Part shown: positions 9,191 through 20,094 of the stretch, one piece after another
How positions within the stretch are numbered: position 1 is the stretch's first letter
Layout of the letters: every line of letters begins with the position of its first letter
Assembly (NCBI GenBank): GCA_002897995.1
Contig: BDTT01000059.1
Location: 42,215 to 106,214, forward strand
DNA: 64,000 bases
Source: a bacterium BMS3Bbin10
GTDB lineage: Bacteria; Pseudomonadota; Alphaproteobacteria; Rhizobiales; Methyloligellaceae
Reading direction: 5' to 3'
Notes under the pieces: generated by a model
The model's input: only the letters and a program-made list of their open reading frames with translations
Told to the model about the DNA's origin: nothing
Databases searched by the model: none
Translations under genes and position numbers: made by a program

Positions 9191-10252
9191 ATGGAACACC
9201 CAGGATTCTTTAAGATTGCAGGCCCCTTTTCTCTTGGCGATCTGCTTAAAAACGCTGAGGCGCGTCCGGGTCCCGATGTCGATACGGGTCTGGAGATATG
9301 CAATGTCATGCCCCTGGACGAGGCCGGCGCAAGTCACATTACCTTCTTCAACAATCCAAAATATCTGAAGAGTTATGCAAAGACCCGCGCAGCGGCATGT
9401 TTCGTTGCGGAAAGTTATGCCGAACGCGCTCCAGAAGGAGTCGCCGCCCTTGTGTCGGATGACCCCTATCGGTCCTTTGCCTTGTCGCTGGCAATGTTCT
9501 ACCCCGAAGCGATGCGTCCCAGGACAATAGGGCCGGCGGATGAGGGCTTTGCCGCGGGCATACATCCGTCGGCTGAACTTGAGGACAATGTTACCGTGGA
9601 GCCCGGCGCCGTTGTCGGCCCTGAAGCCCGGATCGGAAGCGGCACCGTTATCGCCGCCGGCGCGTCAATCGGTTATCGGGTCTGCATCGGACGCGATTGC
9701 TACATTGGCCCGAATACGACAGTCATACATGCATTGCTCGGAGACCGGGTAATACTGCACGCCGGTATAAGTATTGGACAGGACGGGTTTGGCTTCGCCA
9801 TGGGGGCGCAGGGTCATTTGAAGGTGCCCCAAATCGGACGGGTGATCATCCAGGACAATGTTGAAGTTGGCGCCAACAGCGCAATAGACCGGGGTGCTTT
9901 GAAAGATACGATTATCGGCGAAGGCACAAGAATTGATAATATTGTTCAAATCGGGCACAACGTTGTGATCGGGCGTCACTGCGTCATTGTTTCCCAGGTC
10001 GGAATTGCCGGTTCGGTAGAGTTGGGTGATGGAGTTGTCCTCGGCGGGCAGGTCGGCATTAGCGGACACGTCAATGTCGGAGCGGGAGCGCAAATAGCAG
10101 CAACCAGCAGCGTACGGAGCAATGTTCCTCCTGGAGCAAAATGGGGAGGCACTCCCGCCAAACCCTTGTCGCATTGGTTCCGGGAAATTGCCCTGGTGCA
10201 GAAACTCGCCAGGGACCGGACAGCAGCTTTGAGAAACAACAGCCGCTCATAG
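9191..10252 (+). CDS. lpxD: UDP-3-O-(3-hydroxyacyl)glucosamine N-acyltransferase
   Basis: Third step of lipid A synthesis: N-acylation of UDP-3-O-acylglucosamine from hydroxyacyl-ACP. The 353-aa product has the N-terminal uridine-binding domain, then a left-handed beta-helix of hexapeptide repeats. The catalytic His lies in DNIVQIGHNVVIG. An open frame extends upstream to 9020 inside bamA; ATG 9191 (MEHPGFFKIAGPFSL) is chosen because family homology starts there. The ribosome binding site is weak. Confidence 0.95.
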   Translation: MEHPGFFKIAGPFSLGDLLKNAEARPGPDVDTGLEICNVMPLDEAGASHITFFNNPKYLKSYAKTRAAACFVAESYAERAPEGVAALVSDDPYRSFALSLAMFYPEAMRPRTIGPADEGFAAGIHPSAELEDNVTVEPGAVVGPEARIGSGTVIAAGASIGYRVCIGRDCYIGPNTTVIHALLGDRVILHAGISIGQDGFGFAMGAQGHLKVPQIGRVIIQDNVEVGANSAIDRGALKDTIIGEGTRIDNIVQIGHNVVIGRHCVIVSQVGIAGSVELGDGVVLGGQVGISGHVNVGAGAQIAATSSVRSNVPPGAKWGGTPAKPLSHWFREIALVQKLARDRTAALRNNSRS

Positions 10253-10296
10253 CCCATGCAGGGGCGAGTTGCTGACGAGAAAATGGAGCGCGCGAA

Positions 10297-10764
10297 ATGA
10301 GCGGCAAAGGGGGGAAAAAGGAGCTGAGAAGCCTGGATATCGGGCACATAATGAAGCTCCTCCCGCACCGGTATCCGTTCTTGCTGATAGACCGGATCAT
10401 CGAGATGGACGGCGATCAGTCAGCCATCGGCGTCAAGAATGTCACTATCAACGAACATTTCTTTCAGGGGCATTTTCCAATCCACCCCGTCATGCCGGGC
10501 GTGCTTCTGATCGAGGGCATGGCGCAGACCGCCGGGGCATTATGCGTCGCCAACCTGGAAGAAAGCTACGAACCCAATCTGGTGTATTTCATGGCCATCG
10601 ACAGGGCCCGGTTCCGCAGGCCGGTGGTGCCCGGAGACACGGTTTATTATCATATGAAAAAAATCAGGAACCGCGGGCGCGTGTGGCGCTTCAAAGGTGA
10701 GGCGAAGGTCGACGGCAAAATAGTTGCAGAGTCCGAGATCAGCGCCATGATCGTGGAATCCTGA
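10297..10764 (+). CDS. fabZ: 3-hydroxyacyl-ACP dehydratase
   Basis: Dehydrates 3-hydroxyacyl-ACP in fatty acid elongation and competes with LpxA/LpxD for the hydroxyacyl-ACP pool. The 155-aa hotdog-fold protein has [19 protein letters not shown] with the catalytic His and Glu, and the N-terminal [14 protein letters not shown]. The ATG start at 10297 is preceded by GGAGCGCGCGAA. It sits between lpxD and lpxA, as in most Gram-negatives. Confidence 0.97.
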   Translation: MSGKGGKKELRSLDIGHIMKLLPHRYPFLLIDRIIEMDGDQSAIGVKNVTINEHFFQGHFPIHPVMPGVLLIEGMAQTAGALCVANLEESYEPNLVYFMAIDRARFRRPVVPGDTVYYHMKKIRNRGRVWRFKGEAKVDGKIVAESEISAMIVES

Positions 10765-10783
10765 TCTATACGGCCCGTATAAA

Positions 10784-11578
10784 ATGACCAACATTCATTC
10801 GAACGCTGTCGTCGCCCCAAACGCTAAATTGGGGCCGAATGTCGAAATCGGCCCGTTTTGCGTGGTCGGCGAGCATGTTGAGCTTGGCGAGGGGTGCAAG
10901 CTCCATTCCCACGTGGTGATCGAGGGCCGTACAAGGCTCGGCGCCAATTGCGAAGTCTTTCCTTTCGCGTCCCTGGGCCATATCCCTCAGGACTTGAAAT
11001 ATAGCGGTGAGGAGAGCCGGCTGGAGATCGGCAGCAACAATATTATCCGCGAATGCGTCACAATGCATCTTGGCACCGAAGGCGGAGGGCTGGTAACGAA
11101 AATCGGGTCGCACGGCCTGTTCATGGCGCAGTCGCATGTCGCCCATGACTGTCAGATTGGCGACCATGTTATTCTTGCAAACAGTGCGGCGGTCGCCGGC
11201 CATTGCATAATTGGCGACCACGCCATTCTTGGCGGATTGTCCGCAATCCATCAGTTTGTGCGGATCGGCGAGCATGCCTTTATCGGCGGAATGTCCGCTG
11301 TGGAGAGTGATGTCATTCCTTATGGAATGGTTGTCGGCCCGCGAGCCACGTTGAAAGGTTTGAACGTTATCGGGATCAGGCGGCGCGGTCTTGATCGAAC
11401 GCAAATCAAGCAACTGCGCGCGGCCTATGACCTCCTGTTCACATCGGAAGGCACGCTATCGGAGCGAATGCAGAGAGTGGAAGAGGCGTTTTCCGGAGAT
11501 GAGCGCGTGATGCAGATCATCGATTTCGTCAAGTCGGATTCCTCGCGTTCCATAGCGCTCCCGAAAAATGGCAAATAG
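10784..11578 (+). CDS. lpxA: UDP-N-acetylglucosamine acyltransferase
   Basis: First step of lipid A synthesis: 3-O-acylation of UDP-GlcNAc. The 264-aa protein is a hexapeptide beta-helix with the catalytic His in HVAHDCQIGDH and a helical C-terminal domain (IKQLRAAYDLLF). It starts 20 bp after fabZ. Length is typical for the family. Confidence 0.97.
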   Translation: MTNIHSNAVVAPNAKLGPNVEIGPFCVVGEHVELGEGCKLHSHVVIEGRTRLGANCEVFPFASLGHIPQDLKYSGEESRLEIGSNNIIRECVTMHLGTEGGGLVTKIGSHGLFMAQSHVAHDCQIGDHVILANSAAVAGHCIIGDHAILGGLSAIHQFVRIGEHAFIGGMSAVESDVIPYGMVVGPRATLKGLNVIGIRRRGLDRTQIKQLRAAYDLLFTSEGTLSERMQRVEEAFSGDERVMQIIDFVKSDSSRSIALPKNGK

Positions 11579-11610
11579 CACATCCGCAATCGACATGTCT
11601 CGTTGAGAAA

Positions 11611-12483
11611 ATGGCCATCGCACCTGCAAAAAGCCCGAGCGGTCTCACAATCATTGCAGGCGGCGGGCAAATGCCCCTGAAAGTTGCCAATGCGGCAACC
11701 TCCGCCGGGCGCGCCGTGCACATCTTCGCTCTGAGGGGCGCGGCGGAACCGGAGATTGAGAACTTTTCCCACACCTGGATCAACTTCGGTCATATCGGGA
11801 AGATCCTGTCCGTATCGAAGGCGGAGAATTGCGGGGAAATGGTCATTGTCGGATCGGCAAGGCGGCCCAGATTGGCTGACCTGAGAATTGACTTTGGGGC
11901 GCTGTGGAGCTTGCCCTCTCTTTTGGGGTTAATGGCAGGCGGCGACAATTCTGTCCTGACCGGTATAATCGAGTTTTTCGAAAGCAAGGGATTCAAGGTC
12001 TTGGGAGCCCATGAAATCGCACCCGAACTGATGGCCGGCAAGGGCGTGTTCAGCAGGCGGCGACCGGGAAAGGCGGACCGGAAGGATATTGCGATCGGTC
12101 TTGAGGTGATCGCGGCGCTCGGCGCGCTCGACGTCGGGCAGGCAACCGTTGTCGCTCAACAATACGTCCTGGCCGTGGAGGCGGCGGAAGGCACGGACAG
12201 AATGCTTCAGCGCTGCAAGGATCTGAACAAATGGGGCAAGAGCGGCAGCCGCAAACGCTCGGGCGTTCTTGTCAAATGCGCCAAGCCCGGCCAGGAACGC
12301 CGAATCGACTTGCCGACGGTCGGGCCCGAGACCATACGCCATGCCTCAAAGGCCGGGCTGGCCGGGATAGCCATCGCCGCCAATGAGGTGCTGATCGTCG
12401 ATCGTGAGCAGTTCATAAAGGCGGCCGACGATGCCGGGCTGTTTGTCATCGGCGTGGACATGCAAGACGGCAAGCCGGCATGA
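11611..12483 (+). CDS. lpxI: UDP-2,3-diacylglucosamine pyrophosphatase LpxI (DUF1009)
   Basis: Hydrolyses UDP-2,3-diacylglucosamine to lipid X, the job done by LpxH in gammaproteobacteria. The 290-aa product has the N-terminal GGGQMPLKVA motif, the central SLLGLMAGGDNSVL region and the C-terminal VGPETIRHASKAGLAGIA typical of DUF1009. It overlaps lpxB by four bases (ATGA). LpxI in place of LpxH is characteristic of Alphaproteobacteria. Confidence 0.94.
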   Translation: MAIAPAKSPSGLTIIAGGGQMPLKVANAATSAGRAVHIFALRGAAEPEIENFSHTWINFGHIGKILSVSKAENCGEMVIVGSARRPRLADLRIDFGALWSLPSLLGLMAGGDNSVLTGIIEFFESKGFKVLGAHEIAPELMAGKGVFSRRRPGKADRKDIAIGLEVIAALGALDVGQATVVAQQYVLAVEAAEGTDRMLQRCKDLNKWGKSGSRKRSGVLVKCAKPGQERRIDLPTVGPETIRHASKAGLAGIAIAANEVLIVDREQFIKAADDAGLFVIGVDMQDGKPA

Positions 12484-13658
12484 ACGAACGCAAGGAGCCG
12501 CTGCGGCTCTTTCTCGTGGCGGGCGAACATTCTGGCGATCAAATTGGCGGCAAGCTCATTCCGGCCCTTCGCAGGCTGGCGGAGCGGGAAATCGAATTTT
12601 CCGGGGTGGGCGGCGAAGCCATGGCCGCTCAAGGATGCGCATCGCTTTTCCCCCTGTCCGATGTCGCCGTCATGGGCCCCCTGGCAATACTGGCGCAACT
12701 GCGCACCATTGTGAAACGCGTCTATCAAAGCGTAGACGCCGCGGTGGAGATGAAACCCGACGCCCTCGTTATCATCGACAGCCCGGAGTTCACGCACCCG
12801 ATTGCCAGGCGTGTAAGACGCCGGTTGCCGGCAATACCTGTCATCAATTATGTCTCGCCGACCGTGTGGAACTGGCGGCCGGGCCGGGCGCGTAAAATGC
12901 GCGGCTATATTGACCATGTATTGGCCATTCTCCCGTTTGAGCCAGCCGCGCATGAAAGGCTTGGCGGACCGGATTGCAGTTATGCCGGCCATCCTCTGAT
13001 CGAGCGCCTGGAGTGGATTGAATCACTCGATCCGGCCGAACTTGCAGCATCATTGGGAGTGACGACAGAACACCCCGTGGTCGCGGTTTTGCCGGGCAGC
13101 CGGTCCAACGAGGTCAAGCGCGTAATGGACGCCTACGGAGACGCCCTGAGGCGCGTCATGGAAACCTCCGGCCCTTTGAATGTGATTATTCCGGTTGTGC
13201 CCAGTGTTGAAGAGCTGATCCGCGAGGGCATCGCAAAATGGCCTGTAATCCCGCATCTGATTACCGGAGAAGAGAAGAAGTTTCAGGCATTTCGACTCGC
13301 CGATGCGGCGCTTGCCACATCCGGCACCGTTACATTGGAATTGGCGCTGGCGGGCACGCCAATGGTCGTCGCTTACCGGACGGAGCCCATCGTTGCGATG
13401 TTCCGCTGGGTGGCGAAGGCGCATTCCATTGTGTTGCCCAATCTGATTTTGGAAGAGAATGTGTTCCCGGAGTTTTTCCAGGAGGCATGTTCAGCGGAAA
13501 ATCTCTCGGACGCGCTGCTGGCGCTGCTGGACAGGGACGGGGCGCAAAGAAAACGTCAGATCGATGCATCGCGCGCTCTGGCATCGCGCATGAAACTTGC
13601 CAGCGGGAGCCCAAGCGACCACGCCGCCAAAGTCATCCTCTCCCTGATCAGACAATAA
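12480..13658 (+). CDS. lpxB: Lipid-A-disaccharide synthase
   Basis: GT19 glycosyltransferase that condenses lipid X with UDP-2,3-diacylglucosamine at the inner membrane. The 392-aa protein begins with VAGEHSGDQIGGKL, has NYVSPTVWNWRPGRA in the first Rossmann domain and VLPGSRSNEVKR in the second. Its ATG overlaps the lpxI stop. It converges with gltA, 34 bp away. Confidence 0.96.
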   Translation: MNERKEPLRLFLVAGEHSGDQIGGKLIPALRRLAEREIEFSGVGGEAMAAQGCASLFPLSDVAVMGPLAILAQLRTIVKRVYQSVDAAVEMKPDALVIIDSPEFTHPIARRVRRRLPAIPVINYVSPTVWNWRPGRARKMRGYIDHVLAILPFEPAAHERLGGPDCSYAGHPLIERLEWIESLDPAELAASLGVTTEHPVVAVLPGSRSNEVKRVMDAYGDALRRVMETSGPLNVIIPVVPSVEELIREGIAKWPVIPHLITGEEKKFQAFRLADAALATSGTVTLELALAGTPMVVAYRTEPIVAMFRWVAKAHSIVLPNLILEENVFPEFFQEACSAENLSDALLALLDRDGAQRKRQIDASRALASRMKLASGSPSDHAAKVILSLIRQ

Positions 13659-13692
13659 AGGGTCCGGTGACATGCAACGCGGCGTCCTGGTT

Positions 13693-15027
13693 TCAGCCTC
13701 GCTCCGTCACCGGCACATATGGCCGCTCTTTCGGGCCGGTATATAGCTGGCGCGGACGGCCAATGCGCTGGTCGGGATCCTCAATCATCTCTCTCCACTG
13801 CGCAATCCAGCCCACCGTACGGGCGAGTGCAAACAGGACTGTGAACATGGATGTGGGAAAGCCAAGCGCGCGCAGGGTGATGCCCGAATAGAAGTCGATA
13901 TTGGGATAGAGCTTGCGTTCGACGAAATAGTCGTCCTCAAGCGCGATCCGCTCCAGTTCGATGGCCACCAGCAATGCCGGATCCGTGTCCGCTCCCACGG
14001 CTTCAAGAACCTCATGGCAATTCTGTTGCATGATTTTGGCCCGTGGGTCGTAATTCTTGTAAACGCGATGGCCAAAACCCATCAGCCGGAAGGGGTCGTC
14101 CTTGTCCTTGGCCCGTTTCACATATTCCGGAATTCTGTCGACGGTCCCGATCTCCTCCAGCATCCGCAACGCCGCTTCGTTGGCGCCGCCATGAGCGGGG
14201 CCCCACAAACAGGCGATTCCGGCCGAAATACAGGCAAACGGATTGGCGCCCGATGATCCTGCGAGACGCACCGTCGATGTCGAGGCATTCTGCTCATGGT
14301 CGGCATGCAGAATAAAAATATTGTCCATGGCGGCGGCAAGAACCGGATCGGATTCATATTTGTCGCACGGCACGGCAAAGCACATATGCAGGAAATTGGA
14401 GGCGTAATCGAGATCGTTGCGCGGATACACGAATGGCTGGCCAATGGAGTATTTATAGGCCATGGCGGCAATGGTCGGCAGTTTCGCGATCATCCGGATG
14501 GCCGCGATTTCCCGCTGCATCGGATCGGTGATATCGGTCGAGTCATGGTAAAATGCGGAAAGTGCGCCCATGACGCCGACCATGATGGCCATGGGGTGGG
14601 CGTCGCGGCGGAAACCGGTGAAAAACCGGTTCATTTGCTCATGCACCATGGTGTGCATGGTCACGCGCTGTTCAAAATCTTCCAGTTCCGACTTCGCTGG
14701 CAGCTCGCCATACAGCAGCAGATAGCAGGTTTCGAGAAAGCTGCCGTTTTCGGCAAGCTGATCGATGGGGTAGCCCCGATACAGCAAAATACCTTCCTCA
14801 CCGTCAATATAGGTGATCTTCGATTCACAGCTCGCCGTCGAGGTGTATCCCGGGTCAAACGTGAAACAGCCGGTCTCCTGGTAGAGATGCGAGATATCGA
14901 TGACGTCGGGCCCGATGCTTCCTTGGTAGATCGGCAGATCGATATCCTTCCCGCCTACTGCCAGTCTCGCGGATTTCTGATTGTCCTTAGCGGATGCAAG
15001 CCGTTGGGAATCACCAGATGCGCTCAT
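13693..15027 (-). CDS. gltA: Citrate synthase (type II)
   Basis: Condenses acetyl-CoA and oxaloacetate, entry step of the TCA cycle. The product shows [27 protein letters not shown] and [12 protein letters not shown], covering the catalytic His and Asp regions. The start at 15027 ([14 protein letters not shown]) is chosen because an upstream GGAGG lies at the right spacing and the family aligns from there; the open frame extends to 15156. Length is 444 aa, slightly longer than E. coli (427) because of the N-terminus. Confidence 0.96.
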   Translation of the reverse strand: MSASGDSQRLASAKDNQKSARLAVGGKDIDLPIYQGSIGPDVIDISHLYQETGCFTFDPGYTSTASCESKITYIDGEEGILLYRGYPIDQLAENGSFLETCYLLLYGELPAKSELEDFEQRVTMHTMVHEQMNRFFTGFRRDAHPMAIMVGVMGALSAFYHDSTDITDPMQREIAAIRMIAKLPTIAAMAYKYSIGQPFVYPRNDLDYASNFLHMCFAVPCDKYESDPVLAAAMDNIFILHADHEQNASTSTVRLAGSSGANPFACISAGIACLWGPAHGGANEAALRMLEEIGTVDRIPEYVKRAKDKDDPFRLMGFGHRVYKNYDPRAKIMQQNCHEVLEAVGADTDPALLVAIELERIALEDDYFVERKLYPNIDFYSGITLRALGFPTSMFTVLFALARTVGWIAQWREMIEDPDQRIGRPRQLYTGPKERPYVPVTERG

Positions 15028-15219
15028 GTGAGACCTCCATTGTCTAGCCAAAAGGCGGCCCCGCGACAGGACCGGGACAGCTATAGGTTGAATTGAAAAG
15101 TTGTCCCAATGCCTAATCGATTTCCCCGACCGGAGCAAGATCACCATTGGACGCAAAGCCGCCTGACCGGCCGATTTGGTGCGGTACGTGGATAACTCGG
15201 TATTTGCCGGATAGCTGCT

Positions 15220-16641
15220 TTACGAAACCTGGTCCCGGATACGCGCCAGGGACTCTTCCTTGCCGAGAACCGCAAGCACATCGAAAATACCGGGCGAAGT
15301 GGTGCGGCCCGTGAGAGCCGCACGCAATGGTTGTGCGACCTTGCCGAGCTTGAGACCGGACTTGTCCGCAAATTCACGTATGACGGCTTCAACTTCCGGC
15401 GCGCTCCACTCCTGAAGCGCCTCAAGCGGCTGAAGCAATGCACGCAGCACGTTACACGCATCGCCATCCAGCAGTTTGCCGGCCGCTTCGTTGATTTCCA
15501 GTGGCCGCGATGCAAACACGAACCGTCCCGCGTCGAGAATTTCGACCAGCGTTTTGGCGCGCTCCTTCAGACCCGGCATGGCCTGCGACAATTTCCGCCA
15601 GGACTCTTCGTTGCCGGTATTGGGCGGCCGCTCCTCATCTGGCAGTTCCGGTATGATCGCGCGAACCATCGCGGCGAGCGTTTCGTCATCGGTCCGCCGG
15701 ATATAATGCCCGTTGAGATTTTCCAGTTTGCTGAAATCGAACCGGGACGGGGAGCGCCCGATTTCCGTCAGATCGAACCACTTTATCATTTCGGCCGTGG
15801 AGAAAATTTCGTCGTCTCCATGGCTCCAGCCAAGACGCACCAGATAATTCCGCAAAGCCTCGGGCAGGTACCCCATCGCCCGGTAGGCCGCTATACCGAG
15901 CGCGCCGTGCCGCTTCGACAGTTTGGCGCCATCGGATCCATGGATCAGCGGGACATGGGCGAAGACCGGCCAATCCCAGCCAAGAGCGGTATAAATCTGC
16001 GCCTGACGCGTTGCGTTGGTGAGATGATCCGCGCCCCGGATCACATGCGTTACGCCCATGTCGTGATCATCCGCCACAACAGCCAGATTGTATGTCGGCG
16101 AACCATCGCTGCGCAGAATCACCAGATCGTCGATATCCTTGTTGGCGACCGCGACCTTGCCCTGAACCTGGTCGTCGATAACCGTTTCGCCATCCCGGGG
16201 GGCCTTGAAGCGGATGACAGGGTCAACACCCGCCGGGGCGTCGGCAGGGTCGCGGTCGCGCCATGTACCGTCATAGACCGCCGTGCGGCCTTCGGCGCGC
16301 GCGCATTCGCGCATCTTTTCAAGCTCCTGAGGCGTCGCGTAGCATTTATATGCATTGCCCTCGCTGAGAAGCCGGTCCACCACCTCCCGGTGCCGGTCCG
16401 CGCGCCGGTGCTGATAAACAGGCTCGCCGTCCCATTCGAGCTCCAGCCAGGAAAGACCGTCAAGAATGGCGTCAATCGCCTCGGGCGTTGAACGCTGCCT
16501 GTCGGTATCTTCGATACGCAGCAGCATTTGCCCGCCCTTCGCCTTGGCGTAGAGCCAGTTGAAAAGGGCCGTACGCGCCCCGCCAATATGCAGAAAACCG
16601 GTGGGCGAGGGGGCAAACCGGGTCACCACTCCATGAGTCAT
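15220..16641 (-). CDS. gltX: Glutamyl-tRNA synthetase
   Basis: Class I aminoacyl-tRNA synthetase charging tRNA-Glu. The 473-aa protein carries the HIGG signature at residues 18-21 ([17 protein letters not shown]) and KLSKRHG near residue 240. The C-terminal anticodon-binding domain is complete. Many alphaproteobacteria carry two gltX copies, one possibly acting on tRNA-Gln; which type this is cannot be settled here. It is transcribed with gltA downstream and diverges from comEC. Confidence 0.95.
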   Translation of the reverse strand: MTHGVVTRFAPSPTGFLHIGGARTALFNWLYAKAKGGQMLLRIEDTDRQRSTPEAIDAILDGLSWLELEWDGEPVYQHRRADRHREVVDRLLSEGNAYKCYATPQELEKMRECARAEGRTAVYDGTWRDRDPADAPAGVDPVIRFKAPRDGETVIDDQVQGKVAVANKDIDDLVILRSDGSPTYNLAVVADDHDMGVTHVIRGADHLTNATRQAQIYTALGWDWPVFAHVPLIHGSDGAKLSKRHGALGIAAYRAMGYLPEALRNYLVRLGWSHGDDEIFSTAEMIKWFDLTEIGRSPSRFDFSKLENLNGHYIRRTDDETLAAMVRAIIPELPDEERPPNTGNEESWRKLSQAMPGLKERAKTLVEILDAGRFVFASRPLEINEAAGKLLDGDACNVLRALLQPLEALQEWSAPEVEAVIREFADKSGLKLGKVAQPLRAALTGRTTSPGIFDVLAVLGKEESLARIRDQVS

Positions 16642-16768
16642 GTGGTTCCTCCACGTGCTGACAATGTGTGTAAATCAACAAAGAATTCGGGCATCCCCGC
16701 GCGCTCATGTAGCATAAGTATCAGGTTCACGTTAAGGGCCGGGCGCTTTCGGGCGGGGGAAACGGGCA

Positions 16769-18982
16769 TTGGCAGAGTGGCCTGAGCACACTCAGCGTCG
16801 TCAAATCCACACCGGATGGCCGGGGTGGCGCCCCGGGTTGCGCCTTGCCAGGATGCTCGAAGACGAAAATGACCGATGGTTCCTTTGGGTGCCGGTCTGT
16901 TTCGGTGCGGGCATCGGCCTCTATTTCGCGCTGCCGGAAGAGCCCCCGTTTTATTCCATCATTGCCGCGCTCGGAATCATACTCAGCCTTTGTCTCGCCA
17001 CCCGAAATATACCTTTTCTCTGGACCCTTTGCGTTGCCTGTCTCTGCGCGGCGCTCGGTTTCACCAATGCCAAATTGCGCACGCTCAGCGTTGCACAACC
17101 CGCAATGGAGCGCGCCGGCGGCTTTCAGGTTCTCAGGGGCTGGATTGAGAAAACCGAGGCCCGGTTGCCGGTTGGGCACCGCATCACTCTTCGGCCGTTT
17201 GCCGCCCGGGGCGGGAAAAAGGGGAAACTGCCATACCGGGTGCGATACACCAGCCGCTTTGAAGAGGCTCCCGTCACGGGCTCGGCAGTCGAAGTGCGCC
17301 TGCGCCTGCGCCGTGTGCCCGAACCGGTGATGCCGGGCGGCTTCGATTTTTCACGCAAAGCCTATTTTGCGGGTCTTGGCGCGGTGGGTTTTGCGCTTGC
17401 GCCGGGCAAGCCGCTCACCGGCGTCCCGCCGCCGCCATTCGATATCCGCCTGCGGGCAAAAATCGACCGGCTGCGCCGCGGTATCGAACGGAGCATACTG
17501 GAGAGCGTTCCTGGAGAACGCGGAGCGTTTGTGATCGCGCTGATAACGGGAGAGCGCGGCCGCATTCCCAAAGAAACTCTCACCGCACTGAGGGACTCAG
17601 GGCTCGCCCATATGCTCGCGATTTCCGGGCTTCATATGGCGCTGATGGCGGGATCCCTGTACTGGCTCCTGCGGGCGGGGGCGGCGGGCTTTCCAGCCCT
17701 GGCGTTGCGATACCCGATCAAAAAGTGGGCCGCCATGCTGGCGCTGCTCGGGGCCGGGTTTTATCTCTCCATCTCGGGGGGATCAATCGCCACGCAGCGC
17801 GCATTCCTGATGACGGGAATAGTCTTTACCGCGATCCTGCTCGACCGGCCGGCACTCACTCTGCGCAACGTCGCTCTTGCCGCCGTCGTGATCCTCGGCC
17901 TGTTCCCCGAAAGCTTGCTCGACGTCTCGTTCCAGATGTCATTCGCCGCCGTGACGGCGCTGGTGGCTGTCTATGAACGCACGAGAAAGCGAAAATCCGC
18001 CGCATTCACACACACGCTCCACGGCCGGGCCCTCCGAAAGGCAGGCGGGTACCTTGCCGGGATTGCCCTCACAACACTGGTGGCCGGCATCGCCGTCGCG
18101 CCGTTCGCCGCATTCCACTTTCACAAACTCGCGCAATTCAGCCTGCTCGCCAACCTCGCCGCGATGCCGCCATTCGGCCTTGCAGTGATGCCCGCGGCGC
18201 TTGTGGTGCTGCTCATGATGCCATTCGGTCTGGAAGCCTTGCCATTGCAGTTTATGGCCTGGGGCATCGACCAGGTCGTATCCGTCGCCAAGGAAGTTTC
18301 GAGCTGGCCGGCCGCCACGGTCCGCGTAGCTACAATGCCGTCCGCCTCGCTCCTTGCCCTGACCCTCGGCGGTCTGTGGCTGTGCCTGTGGCGGAAGCCC
18401 TGGCGGCTGGCCGGGATTGGCATTGCCGGTATCGGCCTTGTGCTGGCGGGGGGAAACCCGCGCCCGGACTTGCTCGTTGGGCGCGATGGAAAACTGCTCG
18501 CCGTGCGCACGAGCGCCGATAACCTCTCCGTGACGGGAGGCAAGCGGGCCAGCTACTCCCTGGAGCAGTGGCTGCGCGCCGATGGCGACCCGCGCGATCC
18601 GGCCTCCGCGCTCAAGAGCGGCGCCTTCAAATGCGATGAACTGGCCTGCATTGCAACGGTTAAAGGCAGGACGGTCGCCTTTGTCCGGCACCCCGCCGCG
18701 CTCGCCGAGGAATGCGCGCGAGCCGACATCGTCGTGGCGCAAATTCCGCTCAACCGGCGTTGCCCCAAGGCGCGCGTAACCGTCGACCGGATAGACTTGT
18801 GGGCCGATGGCGCACATGCGCTCTATCTCGACGGGCAATCCATCCGCATCGAGACGGTCGCGCAATTCAGGGGCGCGCGCCCCTGGTCGCGCAATACCGT
18901 GCGGAAGCGCAAAAAACCTCTAACCGATGGCAACGCCTACGCGGGTGAACCAGGGGACGGGGATGAGAAAAAAAGCCGCTAA
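16769..18982 (+). CDS. comEC: ComEC/Rec2 family DNA-uptake channel protein
   Basis: Polytopic inner-membrane protein, the putative DNA translocation channel of natural transformation. About 737 aa: N-terminal membrane segments with a DUF4131-like soluble part, then the competence core ([33 protein letters not shown]). The C-terminal region (after about residue 560) lacks the metal-binding HxHxDH motif of the full-length beta-lactamase-like form, as is common in alphaproteobacterial versions. The start is uncertain: TTG 16769 or ATG 16853. It overlaps the lexA end by four bases, tail to tail. Confidence 0.88.
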   Translation: MAEWPEHTQRRQIHTGWPGWRPGLRLARMLEDENDRWFLWVPVCFGAGIGLYFALPEEPPFYSIIAALGIILSLCLATRNIPFLWTLCVACLCAALGFTNAKLRTLSVAQPAMERAGGFQVLRGWIEKTEARLPVGHRITLRPFAARGGKKGKLPYRVRYTSRFEEAPVTGSAVEVRLRLRRVPEPVMPGGFDFSRKAYFAGLGAVGFALAPGKPLTGVPPPPFDIRLRAKIDRLRRGIERSILESVPGERGAFVIALITGERGRIPKETLTALRDSGLAHMLAISGLHMALMAGSLYWLLRAGAAGFPALALRYPIKKWAAMLALLGAGFYLSISGGSIATQRAFLMTGIVFTAILLDRPALTLRNVALAAVVILGLFPESLLDVSFQMSFAAVTALVAVYERTRKRKSAAFTHTLHGRALRKAGGYLAGIALTTLVAGIAVAPFAAFHFHKLAQFSLLANLAAMPPFGLAVMPAALVVLLMMPFGLEALPLQFMAWGIDQVVSVAKEVSSWPAATVRVATMPSASLLALTLGGLWLCLWRKPWRLAGIGIAGIGLVLAGGNPRPDLLVGRDGKLLAVRTSADNLSVTGGKRASYSLEQWLRADGDPRDPASALKSGAFKCDELACIATVKGRTVAFVRHPAALAEECARADIVVAQIPLNRRCPKARVTVDRIDLWADGAHALYLDGQSIRIETVAQFRGARPWSRNTVRKRKKPLTDGNAYAGEPGDGDEKKSR

Positions 18983-19677
18983 TAAACGCGGATCAACCCC
19001 ACCAGTGTGCCTTGAACATCGACCCTGTCCGGCCCGAAAATGCGGGTTTCATAGGCTGGATTCGCCGCTTCGAGCGCAATCGAATCGCCGCGGCGGCGCA
19101 GGCGCTTGAGCGTGGCTTCCTCATTGTCGACGAGCGCCACGACGATATCACCGGTATTGGCGGTATCGCTGCGGCGAATAATGACCGTGTCGCCTTCCAG
19201 AATGCCCGCCTCGATCATCGAATCCCCTTTAACATCGAGCGCGAAATGCTCGCCCTTGGCCAGCAGATCCGGCGGCACGTCGATGGTGCGGCTGCGATGC
19301 TGGATGGCCTCGATGGGGACGCCGGCGGCGATCTGCCCCATGACGGGAATGGACACATTGTTCGACGATGGGGTTCCGTCGTCCGATATACGCACGCGCC
19401 CCAGAGAGCCCTCGATAACGCTCGGCGAAAACCCACGGCCGCCGCCCAGGCCGGGATTGACCGATTCCGGCAGCTTCAATATCTCCAGCGCGCGCGCCCG
19501 GTGGGGCAGGCGGCGGATAAAGCCGCGTTCTTCAAGCGCGGTAATGAGCCGGTGAATCCCGGATTTCGATTTAAGGTCGAGCGCCTCTTTCATTTCATCG
19601 AATGACGGCGGCACTCCCTGTTCCTTCACCCGCTCGTGGATGAACATCAGCAACTCTTTTTGTTTTCGCGTCAGCAT
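18979..19677 (-). CDS. lexA: LexA SOS repressor
   Basis: Repressor of the DNA-damage response, inactivated by RecA-stimulated self-cleavage. The 232-aa protein has an N-terminal winged helix ([17 protein letters not shown]), the Ala-Gly cleavage site in [12 protein letters not shown], the catalytic Ser in [10 protein letters not shown] and the catalytic Lys in [10 protein letters not shown]. An SOS box lies upstream, implying autoregulation. lexA next to moeA/moaC/trp is the common alphaproteobacterial order. Confidence 0.97.
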   Translation of the reverse strand: MLTRKQKELLMFIHERVKEQGVPPSFDEMKEALDLKSKSGIHRLITALEERGFIRRLPHRARALEILKLPESVNPGLGGGRGFSPSVIEGSLGRVRISDDGTPSSNNVSIPVMGQIAAGVPIEAIQHRSRTIDVPPDLLAKGEHFALDVKGDSMIEAGILEGDTVIIRRSDTANTGDIVVALVDNEEATLKRLRRRGDSIALEAANPAYETRIFGPDRVDVQGTLVGLIRVY

Positions 19678-19770
19678 CTAAGCCCCTCGCTGGTCATTGC
19701 CGCGTCCAATGCGCGGTGTCCGAATCAAACTAGGCACCAGATATGGACAAATCATGAACATTTTATACAT

Positions 19771-19785
19771 GTTCCAGTTGTGTTC
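19771..19785 (-). promoter_or_regulatory. LexA (SOS) box of lexA
   Basis: GTTC-N7-GTTC, the alphaproteobacterial SOS-box direct repeat (GAAC-N7-GAAC on the coding strand), 94 bp upstream of the lexA start. A GAAC at 19756-19759 lies 11 bp before the first GTTC, giving an additional inverted half-site. Negative autoregulation of lexA is the expected function. Confidence 0.75.
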
Positions 19786-20094
19786 CGCAAGGGGGTGCGA
19801 GTCGGAGATGTTCGGTGGGGTTGCTTGGGGGTTTGCCGAGCGCGGGAGAGTGACCTTGCCACGATTCGGAAGTACGGAAGAATAACAGCTACGCCCGTAA
19901 CATTTAGCCTTGCCCAGGCCCGCAAAATGAACCGCGGGGCGCAGACTCTTTGCTAACAATATCCCCACGCGTCACCCCGGCGAAAGCCGGGGTCCAGTTT
20001 TGGTGGAGCGAGACGCGAGGCCGGTCTGGATTCCGGCTTTCGCCAGAATGACGGAAGAAGCCGGGATGGCGGGGAGCGCGCCTGGAGGCCCGTT
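19786..20094. other. Gene-free region between lexA and moeA
   Basis: Apart from the palindromic repeat at 19970-20053, this stretch holds no convincing gene. A minus-strand open frame (19678-19968, 96 codons) crosses the SOS box and has no recognisable family features, so I treat it as spurious. The lexA promoter must lie near the SOS box, at 19690-19790. Confidence 0.5.
19970..20053. repeat. 84-bp interspersed palindromic repeat
   Basis: Two 28-bp arms (19970-19997 and 20026-20053) are inverted and match at 23 of 28 positions; each begins CGTCA and contains GGCGAAAGCCGG read inward. This sequence type (CGTCA...TCCAG) is a common intergenic repeat in many alphaproteobacterial genomes. It lies in the 417-bp gap between lexA and moeA and could act as a bidirectional transcript-end hairpin. 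Confidence 0.7.

Noticed and set aside
19678..19968. Minus-strand open frame upstream of lexA
   Set aside because: It covers the SOS box and promoter region and has no conserved features.
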